64,000 nt of DNA from Pyrococcus furiosus DSM 3638 (GCF_000007305.1 NC_003413.1:1483318-1547317), one strand, 5' to 3'; positions 49,537-59,605 are shown, counted from the stretch's first letter. Translations and numbers: made by a program. The notes: generated from the sequence alone by a model not told the origin.

Positions 49537-49710
49537 TCAGCTCGGTCTGATTACTGTTATTGGGATTACACCCTTTTCAAACTCCAAGATAGCTGCTTCA
49601 AGCGGTGTTATTCCCGGAGGCACGTCTATGAGGACGGGTGCTCCCATGGAAATTTGAAGGGCTCTTGCTCCTATAATCCTAGCTTTCTCAAACCTCGTAT
49701 ACTTGAACAT
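49537..49710 (-). CDS. rpoK: RNA polymerase subunit K (Rpo6)
   Basis: 57 residues. [20 protein letters not shown], followed by [13 protein letters not shown], is the RpoK/RPB6/omega signature. It lies between tRNA-Pro and the enolase-like gene. ATG 49710 follows GGTGATGAGTAC; an earlier ATG is out of frame. It stabilises the polymerase around the large subunit. Confidence 0.95.
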
Positions 49711-49734
49711 GTACTCATCACCTTTGCGATATTT

Positions 49735-49811
49735 TGGTGGGGCCGCCGGGATTTGAACCCGGGTCTCCGGCGCCCCAGGCCGGGAGGATAGCCAAGCTAC
49801 CCCACGGCCCC
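49735..49811 (-). tRNA. tRNA-Pro (GGG)
   Basis: The minus strand has acceptor GGGGCCG/CGGCCCC, T arm GGGTTCAAATCCC and anticodon stem CCGGC/GCCGG with loop CTGGGGC, giving anticodon GGG. CCA is encoded after discriminator A. 77 bases. Embedded between rpoN and rpoK. Confidence 0.95.
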
Positions 49812-49837
49812 ACTTAAATAAAGAAAGGGTGGTTTTT

Positions 49838-50035
49838 TCAATACACTCTGTAATGCATTATGTCATCAATTAGCTCTACATGACTTAGGAGCATTCTCCT
49901 ACAGCAGTACCTTTCTAAACCCAAATCGTCAAGGACCTTTTCGGGATCTTCCCCAGCTTCTACCCTTCTTTTAAACTCATAGTATTTATCTCCAATCACC
50001 TTACCACATGTGAAACATCTAACAGGTACAATCAC
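49838..50035 (-). CDS. rpoN: RNA polymerase subunit N (Rpo10)
   Basis: 65 residues. The atypical zinc motif CFTCGK...CCRR is present. It anchors the small-subunit platform with RpoL, RpoD and RpoP. The GTG start at 50035 matches the usual [11 protein letters not shown]; a longer frame at 50050 adds five residues and includes the Shine-Dalgarno. It follows rps9. Confidence 0.95.
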
Positions 50036-50094
50036 GGGACTTGCCCCCATCCGTTTTCGATAATAAAAGAGTTTTTAAAATTAACGGAAAGAGT

Positions 50095-50502
50095 TCAACG
50101 ATAACTCTTCTGTCTCTTAGCTCTTGGACCCTTTGTAGATCTGTTTGGCTTGTGAGGTTCAGTTCTTCTTGGATCTCCTACAAGCATCGTTCTATCGTAC
50201 TTCATGAATTTCTCCTTAAGGCTCATGTCCCCAGTCCACTCTACAAGAGCTCTCGCAATTGCCATTCTTGCTGCTTCGGCTTGTCCCATGAATCCTCCGC
50301 CTTCTACCTTAACATCTATGTCAACGCTGTTCCAAATCTCTTCTCCTGCAAGGATTAAAGGTTCTAAGATTGTAAATCTTGCAATCTCTGGCTCGATAAT
50401 CTCAACAGGCTTACCGTTAATCCTAACTCTTCCCTTCCCCTCTCTAATAACAGCTCTAGCAATAGCAGTCTTTCTCTTTCCAGTAGTTTGAATGATCCTC
50501 AT
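50095..50502 (-). CDS. rps9: Ribosomal protein S9 (uS9)
   Basis: 135 residues, the archaeal S9 pattern [24 protein letters not shown] with a basic C-terminal tail ending KRQKSYR. The tail contacts the P-site tRNA. It follows rpl13 with 11 bp between them and precedes rpoN. Confidence 0.96.
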
Positions 50503-50513
50503 TATTCACCACC

Positions 50514-50942
50514 TCAGAACTTTCCTCCCAGGAATTTTGCAACCTCACCAACGGTAACATACTTTGGTCTTGAAAGCCTTGACACATGAGCCTCAATAAT
50601 AGTCTCAAGCTCCTTACCTTGGAACTCCTTGGGAATTCCCACATAAACCTTAAGCCTCTTAAAGGCCTTCCTTCCCCTGTCGGTCTTCCATGGGAGCATG
50701 CCTCTTATTGTTCTTCTCACAATTTCGTCGCTCCTCTTGGGATAGAATGGTCCTCTCCTGGGGTTTGTTAATGTCCTTAATTCTGTCCTTTGCTTGTACT
50801 TCTTAAAGATTACATCTCTGTTTCCAGTGATTACAGCCTTTTCAGCATTAACTATGACAACTTCTTCACCCTCAAGGAGCATCTTTGCAACCTTTGATGC
50901 CAATCTTCCAAGTATTAAACCTTCAGCGTTAATAATCCTCAT
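50514..50942 (-). CDS. rpl13: Ribosomal protein L13 (uL13)
   Basis: 142 residues. [25 protein letters not shown] and [25 protein letters not shown] are family signatures. It binds 23S rRNA near the subunit core. It lies 6 bp after rpl18e. Confidence 0.96.
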
Positions 50943-50948
50943 GGCCCA

Positions 50949-51311
50949 TCACTCCATTATTCTTACTCCACTTCCAGTCGGATTTCTTTCAATGAGCTCT
51001 TCAATTGTTATAGCCTCCCCACCAGCCTCAATGATCTTTCTTCTAGCTGTTTCGCTGAACTTCCAAGCTGCAACGATAACTTTCTTTTCTAGCTTTCCAG
51101 CTCCAAGAACGCTTCCTGGAACAACGATCATTTCTCCGTCGTTGGCATATCTGTTGATCTTACTTACATTAACTTCTGCCCTCTGCCTTCTAGGTCTTTC
51201 TAACCTCCAAGCTACGTCTTTCCATATCTTGACTCCATATTCATTTGACTTTTTCCTAAGGTATCTAATGAGCCTCCTAAGATTTGGATCAGTTGGACCT
51301 GTTCTCTTCAT
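50949..51311 (-). CDS. rpl18e: Ribosomal protein L18e (eL18)
   Basis: 120 residues. [22 protein letters not shown] and [23 protein letters not shown] match the archaeal/eukaryotic L18e family, absent from bacteria. It directly follows tRNA-Leu in transcription and precedes rpl13. Confidence 0.96.
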
Positions 51312-51379
51312 AAATGCATTCCCCCTATCTTTTTATCTCGCCGCAGGGAAACCGACAAGGGCGGGGTGAGCGTAAATAC

Positions 51380-51467
51380 TGGTGCGGGGGCGGGGATTTG
51401 AACCCCGGAACCCCTACGGGACGGGACCCTGAATCCCGCGCCTTTGACCAGGCTCGGCAACCCCCGC
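51380..51467 (-). tRNA. tRNA-Leu (CAG)
   Basis: A class II tRNA with a long variable arm. Acceptor GCGGGGG/CCCCCGC, anticodon stem CGGGA/TCCCG with loop TTCAGGG, anticodon CAG. Discriminator A, then encoded CCA. 88 bases, located between rpoD and rpl18e. Confidence 0.95.
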
Positions 51468-51472
51468 AGGGA

Positions 51473-52258
51473 TCAAGAGGTCAATTTTTGAAGTTCACTT
51501 ATAAACCTATCGGCCTTTCTCATCAAGATTTTAAGAGCTATGGATACTATTTCCTCTACGGGGAGCTCTCCGTTTGTTTCAACTGTAAATATGTAAGTAT
51601 TTGGCACTATCTCCTCCCAGATTTCCTTACCTTCATACTCTTCGAAATCCTTTGGTATGTAGAAAGGTTTTATTGTTGTCACTAGTACTTCTTCCTCAGT
51701 TTCTTCCACAGGAAGACCCCTTTTCTTTGCAAGTTTTTTCAGCTCCTTCCATTCGGGGATTGACTTGCTGATATGAACGATAGTGTAGTACTTGTAATAC
51801 ACAAATCCAGGTTGCCACTTAGCATGATCCTTTCCTCTACCAAGCTTGGCATAGGCATTAAATACAAGTCTTTGTCCCTCAGCGAGCTTTACAATTGGAA
51901 TGTTTGGATTTACAGGTTTTACATCCGGATCATCACTCTTTAAATCACCTGAATATACAATCCCTGGGCCTTCAGCTTCTAGAGAGAGAGTTACCGTGTA
52001 ATCATCAAGTTCTAATGCGTCCAACTCAAACCTATCAACTGGAGTAGTTAGTGGAATCATTGCTAATCTGTGGGCAATGATTTCATCAAAAAGTGCTGAG
52101 TCGTTTTCATAAAATTCTACTTCATCAACTGCAAATGTTGGGACTTCCCCTAAAATTGTCCTTCTTAGTGCATTTGCAAACGAAACATGAACCCCCTTTA
52201 AGACAAACTTAATAGAATCTTCCTTTTTTTCAAGAATCTGAACTTCAATTCCGGCCAT
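51473..52258 (-). CDS. rpoD: RNA polymerase subunit D (Rpo3)
   Basis: 261 residues, the alpha/RPB3-like subunit. [32 protein letters not shown] and the C-terminal [21 protein letters not shown] are diagnostic. It forms the assembly platform with RpoL, RpoN and RpoP. It lies 33 bp after rps11. Confidence 0.96.
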   Translation of the reverse strand: MAGIEVQILEKKEDSIKFVLKGVHVSFANALRRTILGEVPTFAVDEVEFYENDSALFDEIIAHRLAMIPLTTPVDRFELDALELDDYTVTLSLEAEGPGIVYSGDLKSDDPDVKPVNPNIPIVKLAEGQRLVFNAYAKLGRGKDHAKWQPGFVYYKYYTIVHISKSIPEWKELKKLAKKRGLPVEETEEEVLVTTIKPFYIPKDFEEYEGKEIWEEIVPNTYIFTVETNGELPVEEIVSIALKILMRKADRFISELQKLTS

Positions 52259-52291
52259 TTCCCCTCCTCCACAAAAATAAAGTTGAAAAGA

Positions 52292-52705
52292 TCAGACACG
52301 CCTACCTCTTCTACCACCCTTTGGCCTAGTACCATCGTGTGGTATTGGAGTAACATCCTCAACTCTACCTATTTTCAAGCCTGCTCTAGCCAAAGCTCTA
52401 ATTGCTGCCTGTGCCCCAGGTCCAGGAGTCTTGCTCTTGCTTCCTCCTGGGGCTCTAACTCTAATGTGAACGCCTACAATTCCCTTTTCAAGGGCCTCTT
52501 CTGCTGCTCTCCTTGCCGCAAGCATTGCAGCGTATGGAGAAGGCTCATCTCTGTCAGCTTTAACTACCATACCACCGCTCCATCTGCTTATTGTTTCAGC
52601 ACCTGTTATGTCAGTAATATGAATAATCGTGTTGTTGAAGCTTGAATAGATGTGAGCAATTCCCCACTTCTCCTTCTTCTTAATGTTAACTTGCTCCTCG
52701 CTCAT
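52292..52705 (-). CDS. rps11: Ribosomal protein S11 (uS11)
   Basis: 137 residues. [20 protein letters not shown] and [23 protein letters not shown], ending [11 protein letters not shown]-like ([11 protein letters not shown]). Platform protein of the 30S subunit. Start overlaps the rps4 stop by 4 bp. Confidence 0.96.
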
Positions 52706-53244
52706 GCCTCACCACCTTGCTTAGCCTTTTCTATCATCATTCTCTCCGGGTGCTGTGGGTTAGCAAACGGAGATGTTCTCGCGTATGTTATTGTGTCTTC
52801 CTCTTCCTTAAGGACGAGATAGCTTGGAGACCTTATTATCTGGCCATTAACTTCAATGTGCCCGTGAACGATAAGCTGTCTTGCTTGCCTCATGGTTCTA
52901 GCAAGTCCCTTCTTGTATACGATAGTTTGAAGTCTTCTCTCTAGAATGTCCTCAATTGTTAGTGAGAGGACATCATCAAGAACTGCATCCTCTGGAAGTA
53001 AACCAAGTCTCTTAAGCCTAGCAAGCAATTGCTCTCTCTCAATTTCAGCTTGCTTACCTCTCGCAGCAAGCAACCTTCTTGCCCTTCTTCTGAAGTTCTT
53101 AAGTTGTGTTTCGTGCTTCCAAAGCTCCTTCTTGTTCTTGAGCTCGTACTTATCCATAAGGACTCTTTCTCTATCAAGCCTCTCCTTAATCCACGGATGT
53201 GGTGGAGTTTCATACTTCTTCCTTTGCCTCTTAGGATCACCCAT
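52702..53244 (-). CDS. rps4: Ribosomal protein S4 (uS4)
   Basis: 180 residues. [17 protein letters not shown] and a S4 RNA-binding domain ([31 protein letters not shown]) are visible. A primary 16S-binding protein needed for 30S assembly. It lies 18 bp after rps13. Confidence 0.96.
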
Positions 53245-53262
53245 ATCTTACACCTCCCATCC

Positions 53263-53709
53263 TCACTTCTTCTTCCTGCTAACACCGACAGTTTGACCTC
53301 TTCTGAAGTTAGACCTAGTTCTCTGTCCTCTAACTGGGAGACCAAGCTCGTGTCTAATTCCACGGTATGCCCTAATTCTCCTGAGTCTCATGATATCCTC
53401 TCTGATTGCCATGTCAAGTTTTGCAGTGATGAGATGTAGATCCCTACCAGTCTCATAGTCCTTAGGCCTGTTAACTGCCCACCTAGGAATTCCATGAGCT
53501 ACGGGGTCAGCTAGTATTTCTTCAATTTTCTTTACTTGCTCATCAGTCAAGTATCCTGCCTTCATAAATGGGTCTAACCCTGCAACTCTGCAGACCATTG
53601 TAGCGAAGTTTATTCCTATTCCTTTAATAGCAGTGAGCGCCCATCTTAACTGCTTATTTCCGTCTAAATCAACTCCCGCCACACGAACTATATGCCTAAA
53701 GTTAGCCAT
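53263..53709 (-). CDS. rps13: Ribosomal protein S13 (uS13)
   Basis: 148 residues. [32 protein letters not shown] and the basic end [21 protein letters not shown] are diagnostic. It contacts tRNA and the subunit interface. ATG 53709 follows a GGGGTGATAAA site; an upstream frame extends into the tRNA gene and is not used. First protein gene after tRNA-Ser. Confidence 0.96.
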
Positions 53710-53746
53710 TTTATCACCCCTACACTTGTGTCGGAAAGATTTATTC

Positions 53747-53833
53747 TGGCGCCGGGACGGGGATTTGAACCCCGGCGGGCAAACGCCCACGGGCTCTCAA
53801 GGCCCGCGCCCTACCAGGCTAGGCTATCCCGGC
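53747..53833 (-). tRNA. tRNA-Ser (TGA)
   Basis: Class II tRNA. Acceptor GCCGGGA/TCCCGGC, anticodon stem CGGGC/GCCCG with loop CTTGAGA, anticodon TGA. Discriminator G (as in archaeal tRNA-Ser), then encoded CCA. The 5' 15 bases overlap the end of the upstream methyltransferase gene. Confidence 0.93.
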
Positions 53834-54406
53834 ATACACCCTATATCCCGAACCTTTGGCTAACTCAACTACTTCGGTGAAGGTGTCCTCCATGAGGGAT
53901 TTAATAAATTTTGCCCCCAATTTAGTCTTAACTACTATCTGAAGCATGCCGCCATCGTGAAGGTATTTAGGAGCATTTATAACTATTTCCCTCAAAATTT
54001 CCTTTCCTGCATGAATTGGGGGATTGGTAATTATAGAGTGGAATTTTTCTCCCTTAACGGGCTCGTAAAGATTTCCCCATCTAACCTCGGCATTAGTGAC
54101 ATTGTTAATTTTTAAATTTTTTCTTGCGATTGATACAGCCCTCCTGTTTATATCAGACATGACAACGTACTCAACAAATCGAGAGGCCACAATACCTATA
54201 GGCCCATAACCACATCCTAGATCAAAAACTCTCCAGTTAGGCCTTAGAACCATACTCTCTATTAAGAGTTCAGTCCCCCTATCAAGCTTTCCAAAGGAAA
54301 AAACACCGCTGGCAGTTATAAACTTAAAACAATACCCTCTAATGCAGACTTCAATTGTTTTTGTCTTTAACGGCCCACCAGGAGTTTCTGAATAGTAGTG
54401 GCTCAC
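53819..54406 (-). CDS. RsmC/RlmG-type methyltransferase
   Basis: 195 residues. HYYSETPGGPLKTKTIEV is the start seen in archaeal RsmC-like proteins, followed by the SAM-binding DLGCGYGPIGIV and the target motif TNPPIHAG. It probably methylates guanine N2 in rRNA. A GTG start at 54406 lies about 25 bp after TTTATAAG (plus strand 54430-54437), suggesting a leaderless transcript. The stop codon TAG lies inside the tRNA-Ser gene. Confidence 0.85.
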   Translation of the reverse strand: MSHYYSETPGGPLKTKTIEVCIRGYCFKFITASGVFSFGKLDRGTELLIESMVLRPNWRVFDLGCGYGPIGIVASRFVEYVVMSDINRRAVSIARKNLKINNVTNAEVRWGNLYEPVKGEKFHSIITNPPIHAGKEILREIVINAPKYLHDGGMLQIVVKTKLGAKFIKSLMEDTFTEVVELAKGSGYRVYAGIA

Positions 54407-54515
54407 ATCCAAAAATATTTGTGAGAAGCTTATAAATGTGGGGGCCCACTTCTCCACAACAGTTAAAAATATTAAAATTTATAAAAACTTAGTGAAACAT
54501 ATGAATTCTAGATCT

Positions 54516-55001
54516 ATGAATCTTAAAGCAATGCTCATAATAGGAATAACAATTCTTTTTCTTGGTTGTTTAGCTCAAAAAGAACAGGAAGCGTCCAAAG
54601 AGGGAATACTTCGCATAGGAGTCAAAATAGAAGAGAAAGAAGGCAACAAAGTTCTAACAAAGATTTTCATAAAAAATGTGGGAAATTCCACAGTCAGAGT
54701 AGCTAAGCCAATATACTTTGTTACCTTAAAGTTTGAGCTCTATAAGGGAAATGAGAGTATGAAATTCAGAGGTCCCGTACCAACTTACCTTCCCCTAACT
54801 AAAGAGGAAACAAAAGTTCTTAAACCTAGGGAAACCTTAGAAGCAGAATACATTGTTGACCTCTGCTGGTGGAATGTCACTAAAGGAGAATATACCCTCG
54901 CTGTTATTTATGATACAATAGAAACAAAGAGCCAAGGTGTAGATTTCGTCAGGCAAAGACTAGTCATAAAACAGAACGTCACGGCAAAAGAAACATGTTA
55001 A
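54516..55001 (+). CDS. Putative lipoprotein
   Basis: 161 residues. A hydrophobic leader with a lipobox-like LFLGC near residue 17, then a soluble beta-rich region (VLTKIFIKNVGNSTVRVAKP). No family is recognised; the FIKNVGNSTV pattern resembles an extracellular Ig-like domain. A TATA box TTTATAAAA at 54478-54486 and ATG 54516 (or 54501) fit a short leader. The end overlaps the next gene by 4 bp. Confidence 0.6.
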   Translation: MNLKAMLIIGITILFLGCLAQKEQEASKEGILRIGVKIEEKEGNKVLTKIFIKNVGNSTVRVAKPIYFVTLKFELYKGNESMKFRGPVPTYLPLTKEETKVLKPRETLEAEYIVDLCWWNVTKGEYTLAVIYDTIETKSQGVDFVRQRLVIKQNVTAKETC

Positions 55002-55351
55002 CCTAATTTAAAGCTTTTCATTGCCATAAAGTATTGGTGTTCGCGAATAAGTTCATTTAATAACTCCTCAAGTCTCCAAGTTAGAGAGATAGGGGTAGTT
55101 ACTGCAAATATAACGTTATTAAAAGCTGTCTTAACTGTTTTGATTATCTTCTTTATCTCTTCGGATGAAGCACCATGGATGATTATGAACCTTTGAAAAT
55201 GCCAATCGCATCTACCTTCAAGTGAATCCCTTTGAATAATCTCCTCGACTACTAAATCTTTGCAATATTCGGGGATACATACTACATCTCCAACTAGCTC
55301 TCTTAGTTTTTCAACCTCACTGTCAGAAAACCCAATTGCAAGTATCCTCAT
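54998..55351 (-). CDS. DUF3783-like protein
   Basis: 117 residues. The central VEEIIQRDSLEGRCDWHFQRFIIIHGASSEEIKKIIK resembles the DUF3783 domain, of unknown function. Cytosolic, alpha/beta. The start ATG 55351 is preferred over an upstream TTG. Convergent with the lipoprotein gene. Confidence 0.6.
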   Translation of the reverse strand: MRILAIGFSDSEVEKLRELVGDVVCIPEYCKDLVVEEIIQRDSLEGRCDWHFQRFIIIHGASSEEIKKIIKTVKTAFNNVIFAVTTPISLTWRLEELLNELIREHQYFMAMKSFKLG

Positions 55352-55452
55352 GAAGCTATCTTTGTACAATCACCATTTAACTTTTTTGACTCGGGTAGAT
55401 GGATATCTTAACCAACAAATTTTTATAGTAGCGAGAAAATATATCATGATGT

Positions 55453-57198
55453 ATGTCCAGCTCACTATCCCAGTTAAGGAGACTGCTTGGGTACCTAAGA
55501 AACCACAAACTGGAATTCTTAACTGGCATTATATTAGTTGTATTCATGTCCTATGCAAGCAGTGTAATCCCCATCCTTATAAAAGAGGCAATAGACAAGG
55601 GGATCTCAACTAAAAACTATGAATTTGCCCTAAGATATAGTCTCATAATTTTGGGAGTTGCCGTTTTGCAAGGAGCTTTTAGCTTCACTGCACGTTATTT
55701 ACTTGTAAAATCCGCGCAACACGCTGTTTATGACCTTAGAATGGATGCCTTTAGAGCCATACAGAGGCATAACATTGAGTTCTTTGACAAAACGTATTCT
55801 GGGCAACTAATAAGTAGAATAACTAACGATACAGAGAGAATAACGAGATTCCTATCCTTTAGAATTAGGATGTTCGTTTACTCTATGTTCCTCATAGCAA
55901 TGTCCCTTTACTATATGAGCAGAATGAGTGGAATCTTATCAGCTGTAGCCTTTGTAACAATTATCATTGTTGTCCTAATAAACACAACATATGCAAAAAA
56001 AGTAAGGCCAATTTATGACAAGGTAAGGCATCAAACGGGAGTCATAGCTTCAGTAGCAACGGCCTCAATATCTGGTATAAAGACAATTAAGGCCCTAGCC
56101 GCTGAAAGATTTATTCAGGGGAAATTCTCAAATGAAAATGAGAAATTATACAAGTTCAACATAGATGCCACAAGGATAACGGCAATCTATGGAAATGCGT
56201 CATTTCTTGTTTTAGGGCTTGCAATGGGAACTATGGTTTATTATGGAGGAAAAGGAATAATTGAAGGATTACTAACAGTGGGAGAACTTGCAGCTTTCTT
56301 GACATATATGCTAACATTAATGTGGCCACTGAGAGCTTTAGGATTTACAATAGGGGACATACAAAGGAGTTTAGCTGCAGCCTCCAGGCTCTTTGAGATA
56401 ATTGATAGTGCACCAAAGTCTATCGATCCTCCAGATGCTGTAGAGATAAAGAATCCTAAAGGAAAAATCGAGTTCAAGGATGTCTGGTTTACTTATCACA
56501 CTGGGAAAACAGTGCTAAAAGGAATAAATCTGACAATAAACTCAGGAGAGAAAGTTCTAATAACTGGACCTCCTGGGTCTGGTAAAAGTACAATCCTTAA
56601 ACTTATTGCCAGATTTTACGAGCCCACCAAGGGGCAGATACTAATTGATGACATTGACATAAGGAAAATAAAAACAGAAAACTTGAGAAAAATCGTTGCC
56701 TACGTTCCCCAAGAGCCCTTCATATTTAACAGAACCATTAGAGAAAACATTGCATTGGCAAAGCCTCATGCCGAAATAAATGAAATTATTAAGGCTGCAA
56801 AAATAGCCAAAATCCACGACTTTATATCTACTCTTCCAAACGGTTACGAGACCATAGTTGGAGAAAAAGGAGTTACGCTCTCAGGCGGCCAGAGACAGAG
56901 AATTGCTTTAGCGAGAGCATTACTTTTAGAACCCAAGATTATACTTCTTGATGATCCCGTGTCGAACTTAGATGCCAAAACAGAAAAAGAGCTTGTTGAG
57001 GATCTAAAGGATATTCTTAAGGACAAGACCGCAATAATAGTCTCCCAACGTCTTTCTTTGGCAAAGATAGTTGATAGAGTTGTTGTTATGAAAGATGGAA
57101 ACATCGTTGAGGAAGGCTCCCCCGAAGAATTGGCAAAGAAAGGAGGACTGTTCAGCGAGATGCTAGCAAGTATGAAGGGTGAGAAAAATGGAGAGTAA
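55453..57198 (+). CDS. ABC exporter subunit with degenerate catalytic site
   Basis: 581 residues: six membrane helices then an ATPase domain. Walker A is GPPGSGKST and the signature is canonical LSGGQRQR, but Walker B ends LLDDPVSNLD, with Asp in place of the catalytic Glu. This matches the TM287-type half of a heterodimeric exporter. The substrate is unknown (multidrug or lipid). The TATA-like TTTTTATAG (55419-55427) lies upstream. Its 3' end overlaps the next gene by 11 bp. Confidence 0.9.
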   Translation: MSSSLSQLRRLLGYLRNHKLEFLTGIILVVFMSYASSVIPILIKEAIDKGISTKNYEFALRYSLIILGVAVLQGAFSFTARYLLVKSAQHAVYDLRMDAFRAIQRHNIEFFDKTYSGQLISRITNDTERITRFLSFRIRMFVYSMFLIAMSLYYMSRMSGILSAVAFVTIIIVVLINTTYAKKVRPIYDKVRHQTGVIASVATASISGIKTIKALAAERFIQGKFSNENEKLYKFNIDATRITAIYGNASFLVLGLAMGTMVYYGGKGIIEGLLTVGELAAFLTYMLTLMWPLRALGFTIGDIQRSLAAASRLFEIIDSAPKSIDPPDAVEIKNPKGKIEFKDVWFTYHTGKTVLKGINLTINSGEKVLITGPPGSGKSTILKLIARFYEPTKGQILIDDIDIRKIKTENLRKIVAYVPQEPFIFNRTIRENIALAKPHAEINEIIKAAKIAKIHDFISTLPNGYETIVGEKGVTLSGGQRQRIALARALLLEPKIILLDDPVSNLDAKTEKELVEDLKDILKDKTAIIVSQRLSLAKIVDRVVVMKDGNIVEEGSPEELAKKGGLFSEMLASMKGEKNGE

Positions 57199-58924
57199 CT
57201 CAACACTTTTTCTCATCAAAAGATTCATCGGAGAAGTAACTAGGCAGAAGAAAATACTTGGAATAATACTCCTTTCAATAATAGGATTAACGTTAACAAA
57301 CTTAGCTTCTCCCTACATTTTAAGAATTATAATTGACGAATACCTTGTCCCTAGGAAGCTGGAAGGCCTGGGGTTTATTACAGCACTGTACCTTTTAACG
57401 TTGATAGGCCAGTGGGCGTTTATGACTCTCCAAACCTACTACATTGAGGTATTTGGTCAAAGAGTGCTGAGAGAGTTAAGGAGTAAATTGCATGAAAAAA
57501 TGTTAATCTCCAACCTTGATTTTTTTAAGAACAAATCTACGGGAGATTTAGTTTCTAGAATAATAAATGATACTAATATGGTAAATGATGTCTTGGTTTC
57601 AGGACTTTTGAGCGGGGTTAGTAGCATTCTAAGCCTGTCTGGAATAATCATAGCGATGTTCCTACTAGATGTTAGACTGACACTCGTAACATTGACAAGC
57701 GTCCCATTAATGGTAGCTATAGCCCTTTACTTTGGAGGAAAGATGAGAAGAGCTTATAGGGAGACGAGAGAGAAAATAGCAAGGATATCAACCATAGTAG
57801 AAGAAAGCGTTGCTGGTATTGAAACCATAAAGGCATTTGGAAAAGAAAGGGATGTAGAGAAGGACTTTTCCCTCGCATCAATAGAAACTATAAAGGCTTA
57901 CCTCAGAGTTGCTGTATATATGGGTATCTTCTGGCCTCTAATGAACATAACTAGCCTACTTTCAGTTATAATTGTCATAGCCTACGGAGGATATTTAGCG
58001 TATAAGGGAGCCGTAAGCATAGGTGTTGTAGTTGCCTTCATTCAGTATGCCCAGAGATTTAGAGGACCAATTAATAACGTCGTAAGTATGTATGACAGCT
58101 TACAGTCTGCATTAGCGGCATTAGAGAGAATATATGAAATTTTAGACGATGAAAACGTTGAAGATTACAAAGGAATTAACGTTGAAAGATTAACTGGAGA
58201 AATAAAATTTGAAAACGTGTGGTTTGAATACGAAAAAGGAATACCCGTATTAAAGAACATTAACCTCCATATTTCACCTGGAAGCAAAGTTGCAATAGTT
58301 GGAAAGACTGGAGCAGGAAAAACAACTATGATTAACCTAATTTTAAGATTCTACGATCCTAATCAGGGAAGAATTCTCTACGACGGCATTGAAGGAAGAA
58401 AAATAAGTAGAGAAAGCCTTAGGAAGAGGATTGGATATGTCCCCCAAGAGACGTATCTCTTCCCAGGAACCATTATGGAAAATATTCTAATAGGAAATCC
58501 GGAAGCAAAAGAAGAAGATGTAGTTAGGATATGCAAAGAGCTTGGAATCCATGATTTCATAATGAAACTTCCCAATGGGTATGAAACTACGGCAGGAGAA
58601 GCTGGAAAGTTGTTGTCAGTAGGAGAGAGACAACTAATTTCCATAGCAAGGGCTCTCCTAAAAGATCCAGATATTGTTATTCTAGATGAGGCCCTCTCTA
58701 GTGTAGATCCTAAAACCGAAAGTCTTGTACAACGGGCAATGTTAAAGCTTATGGAGGGAAGAACAAGCATAATAATTGCCCATCGCTTGACAATAACGCA
58801 GTATGCAGACAAAATTGTAGTTCTCGAGGATGGAAAAATCGTGGAAGAGGGTAGCCCTCAAGAGTTACTTGAGAAAAGAGGATACTTCTACACCTTATAC
58901 ACCACCCAGGTTGAGGAAATCTAA
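57188..58924 (+). CDS. ABC exporter partner subunit
   Basis: 578 residues: six membrane helices and an ATPase domain with Walker A GKTGAGKTT and intact Walker B ILDEALSSVD, but a variant signature LSVGERQ in place of LSGGQ. Together with the 55453 subunit it gives one working and one non-working ATP site, as in bacterial heterodimeric exporters. ATG 57188 after GGTGAG. The 3' end overlaps a convergent nitroreductase gene by 4 bp. Confidence 0.9.
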   Translation: MESNSTLFLIKRFIGEVTRQKKILGIILLSIIGLTLTNLASPYILRIIIDEYLVPRKLEGLGFITALYLLTLIGQWAFMTLQTYYIEVFGQRVLRELRSKLHEKMLISNLDFFKNKSTGDLVSRIINDTNMVNDVLVSGLLSGVSSILSLSGIIIAMFLLDVRLTLVTLTSVPLMVAIALYFGGKMRRAYRETREKIARISTIVEESVAGIETIKAFGKERDVEKDFSLASIETIKAYLRVAVYMGIFWPLMNITSLLSVIIVIAYGGYLAYKGAVSIGVVVAFIQYAQRFRGPINNVVSMYDSLQSALAALERIYEILDDENVEDYKGINVERLTGEIKFENVWFEYEKGIPVLKNINLHISPGSKVAIVGKTGAGKTTMINLILRFYDPNQGRILYDGIEGRKISRESLRKRIGYVPQETYLFPGTIMENILIGNPEAKEEDVVRICKELGIHDFIMKLPNGYETTAGEAGKLLSVGERQLISIARALLKDPDIVILDEALSSVDPKTESLVQRAMLKLMEGRTSIIIAHRLTITQYADKIVVLEDGKIVEEGSPQELLEKRGYFYTLYTTQVEEI

Positions 58925-59484
58925 AACTTGTTAAAGGAAACAACTTCTTCAATACTTTTCCTCTTTAGCTTTGGCTTCGGATCATCTGGGTATCCTACTG
59001 GGAGTATTACCTGAAGCCTCCATTCCCTGGGAACTTGAAGAAGTTCTTCTATTGGCCGTGTATTTGGAGGAGTGTAGGTAACTGTTCCAAGTTCTACCTC
59101 TTCTAAGGCTAAAAGGAAGTATCCCACAGCAATCCAAACTGATTGAAGCCAATAAGGAGCTTTCGTATATCCAAATACCAATACTAAATACGGAGCCTCT
59201 GTTAGAAAAGGTTTTTCTGGAGTGAATTCATTCTCCACTAACCATTCTTTCAACTCCCCCTTAATTCTCTCATAGAATTTTTCCTCCTCTACTTCACATA
59301 CTTCTCTTATTCTGGCCTTTAATTCCGGATTGTCAATTACTACAAATTTCCAAGGTTGAGCGTTCATTCCACTAGGAGCTTCTTTGGCTGTCTCAATCGC
59401 CTTGAAAACTAATTCAATTGGAGGTCTATCCTTCGAAAATTTCCTCACTGTTTTTCTTCGCTTTGCAAGCTCTAGTACCCTCAT
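58921..59484 (-). CDS. Nitroreductase-family flavoprotein
   Basis: 187 residues. The FMN-binding start RRKTVRKFSKDRPP and the central SGMNAQPWKFVVIDNP are family signatures; a C-terminal KPKLKRKSIEEVV segment is typical. It is likely an FMN- and NAD(P)H-dependent reductase; substrate unknown. The gene starts at ATG 59484, about 120 bp before the his leader, and divergent from it. Confidence 0.88.
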   Translation of the reverse strand: MRVLELAKRRKTVRKFSKDRPPIELVFKAIETAKEAPSGMNAQPWKFVVIDNPELKARIREVCEVEEEKFYERIKGELKEWLVENEFTPEKPFLTEAPYLVLVFGYTKAPYWLQSVWIAVGYFLLALEEVELGTVTYTPPNTRPIEELLQVPREWRLQVILPVGYPDDPKPKLKRKSIEEVVSFNKF

Positions 59485-59565
59485 GGGAGTAGCTTGAGAT
59501 ATTGTAAAATATAAACCTTACCAAACGTAAAATTTCTTGTCAAAAATTCATAAAAGCAACCATTA

Positions 59566-59576
59566 AATTTATTAAG
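59566..59576 (+). promoter_or_regulatory. TATA-like box for the his operon
   Basis: AATTTATTAAG sits 30-40 bp before the leader ATG at 59606, so transcription would begin near 59598-59603. The mRNA would thus start with the leader peptide. A second TATA-like TCATAAAAG lies near 59549-59557. Confidence 0.45.
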
Positions 59577-59605
59577 GTACTAAAGAAGTCTAAGTGGTTT
59601 TGACC

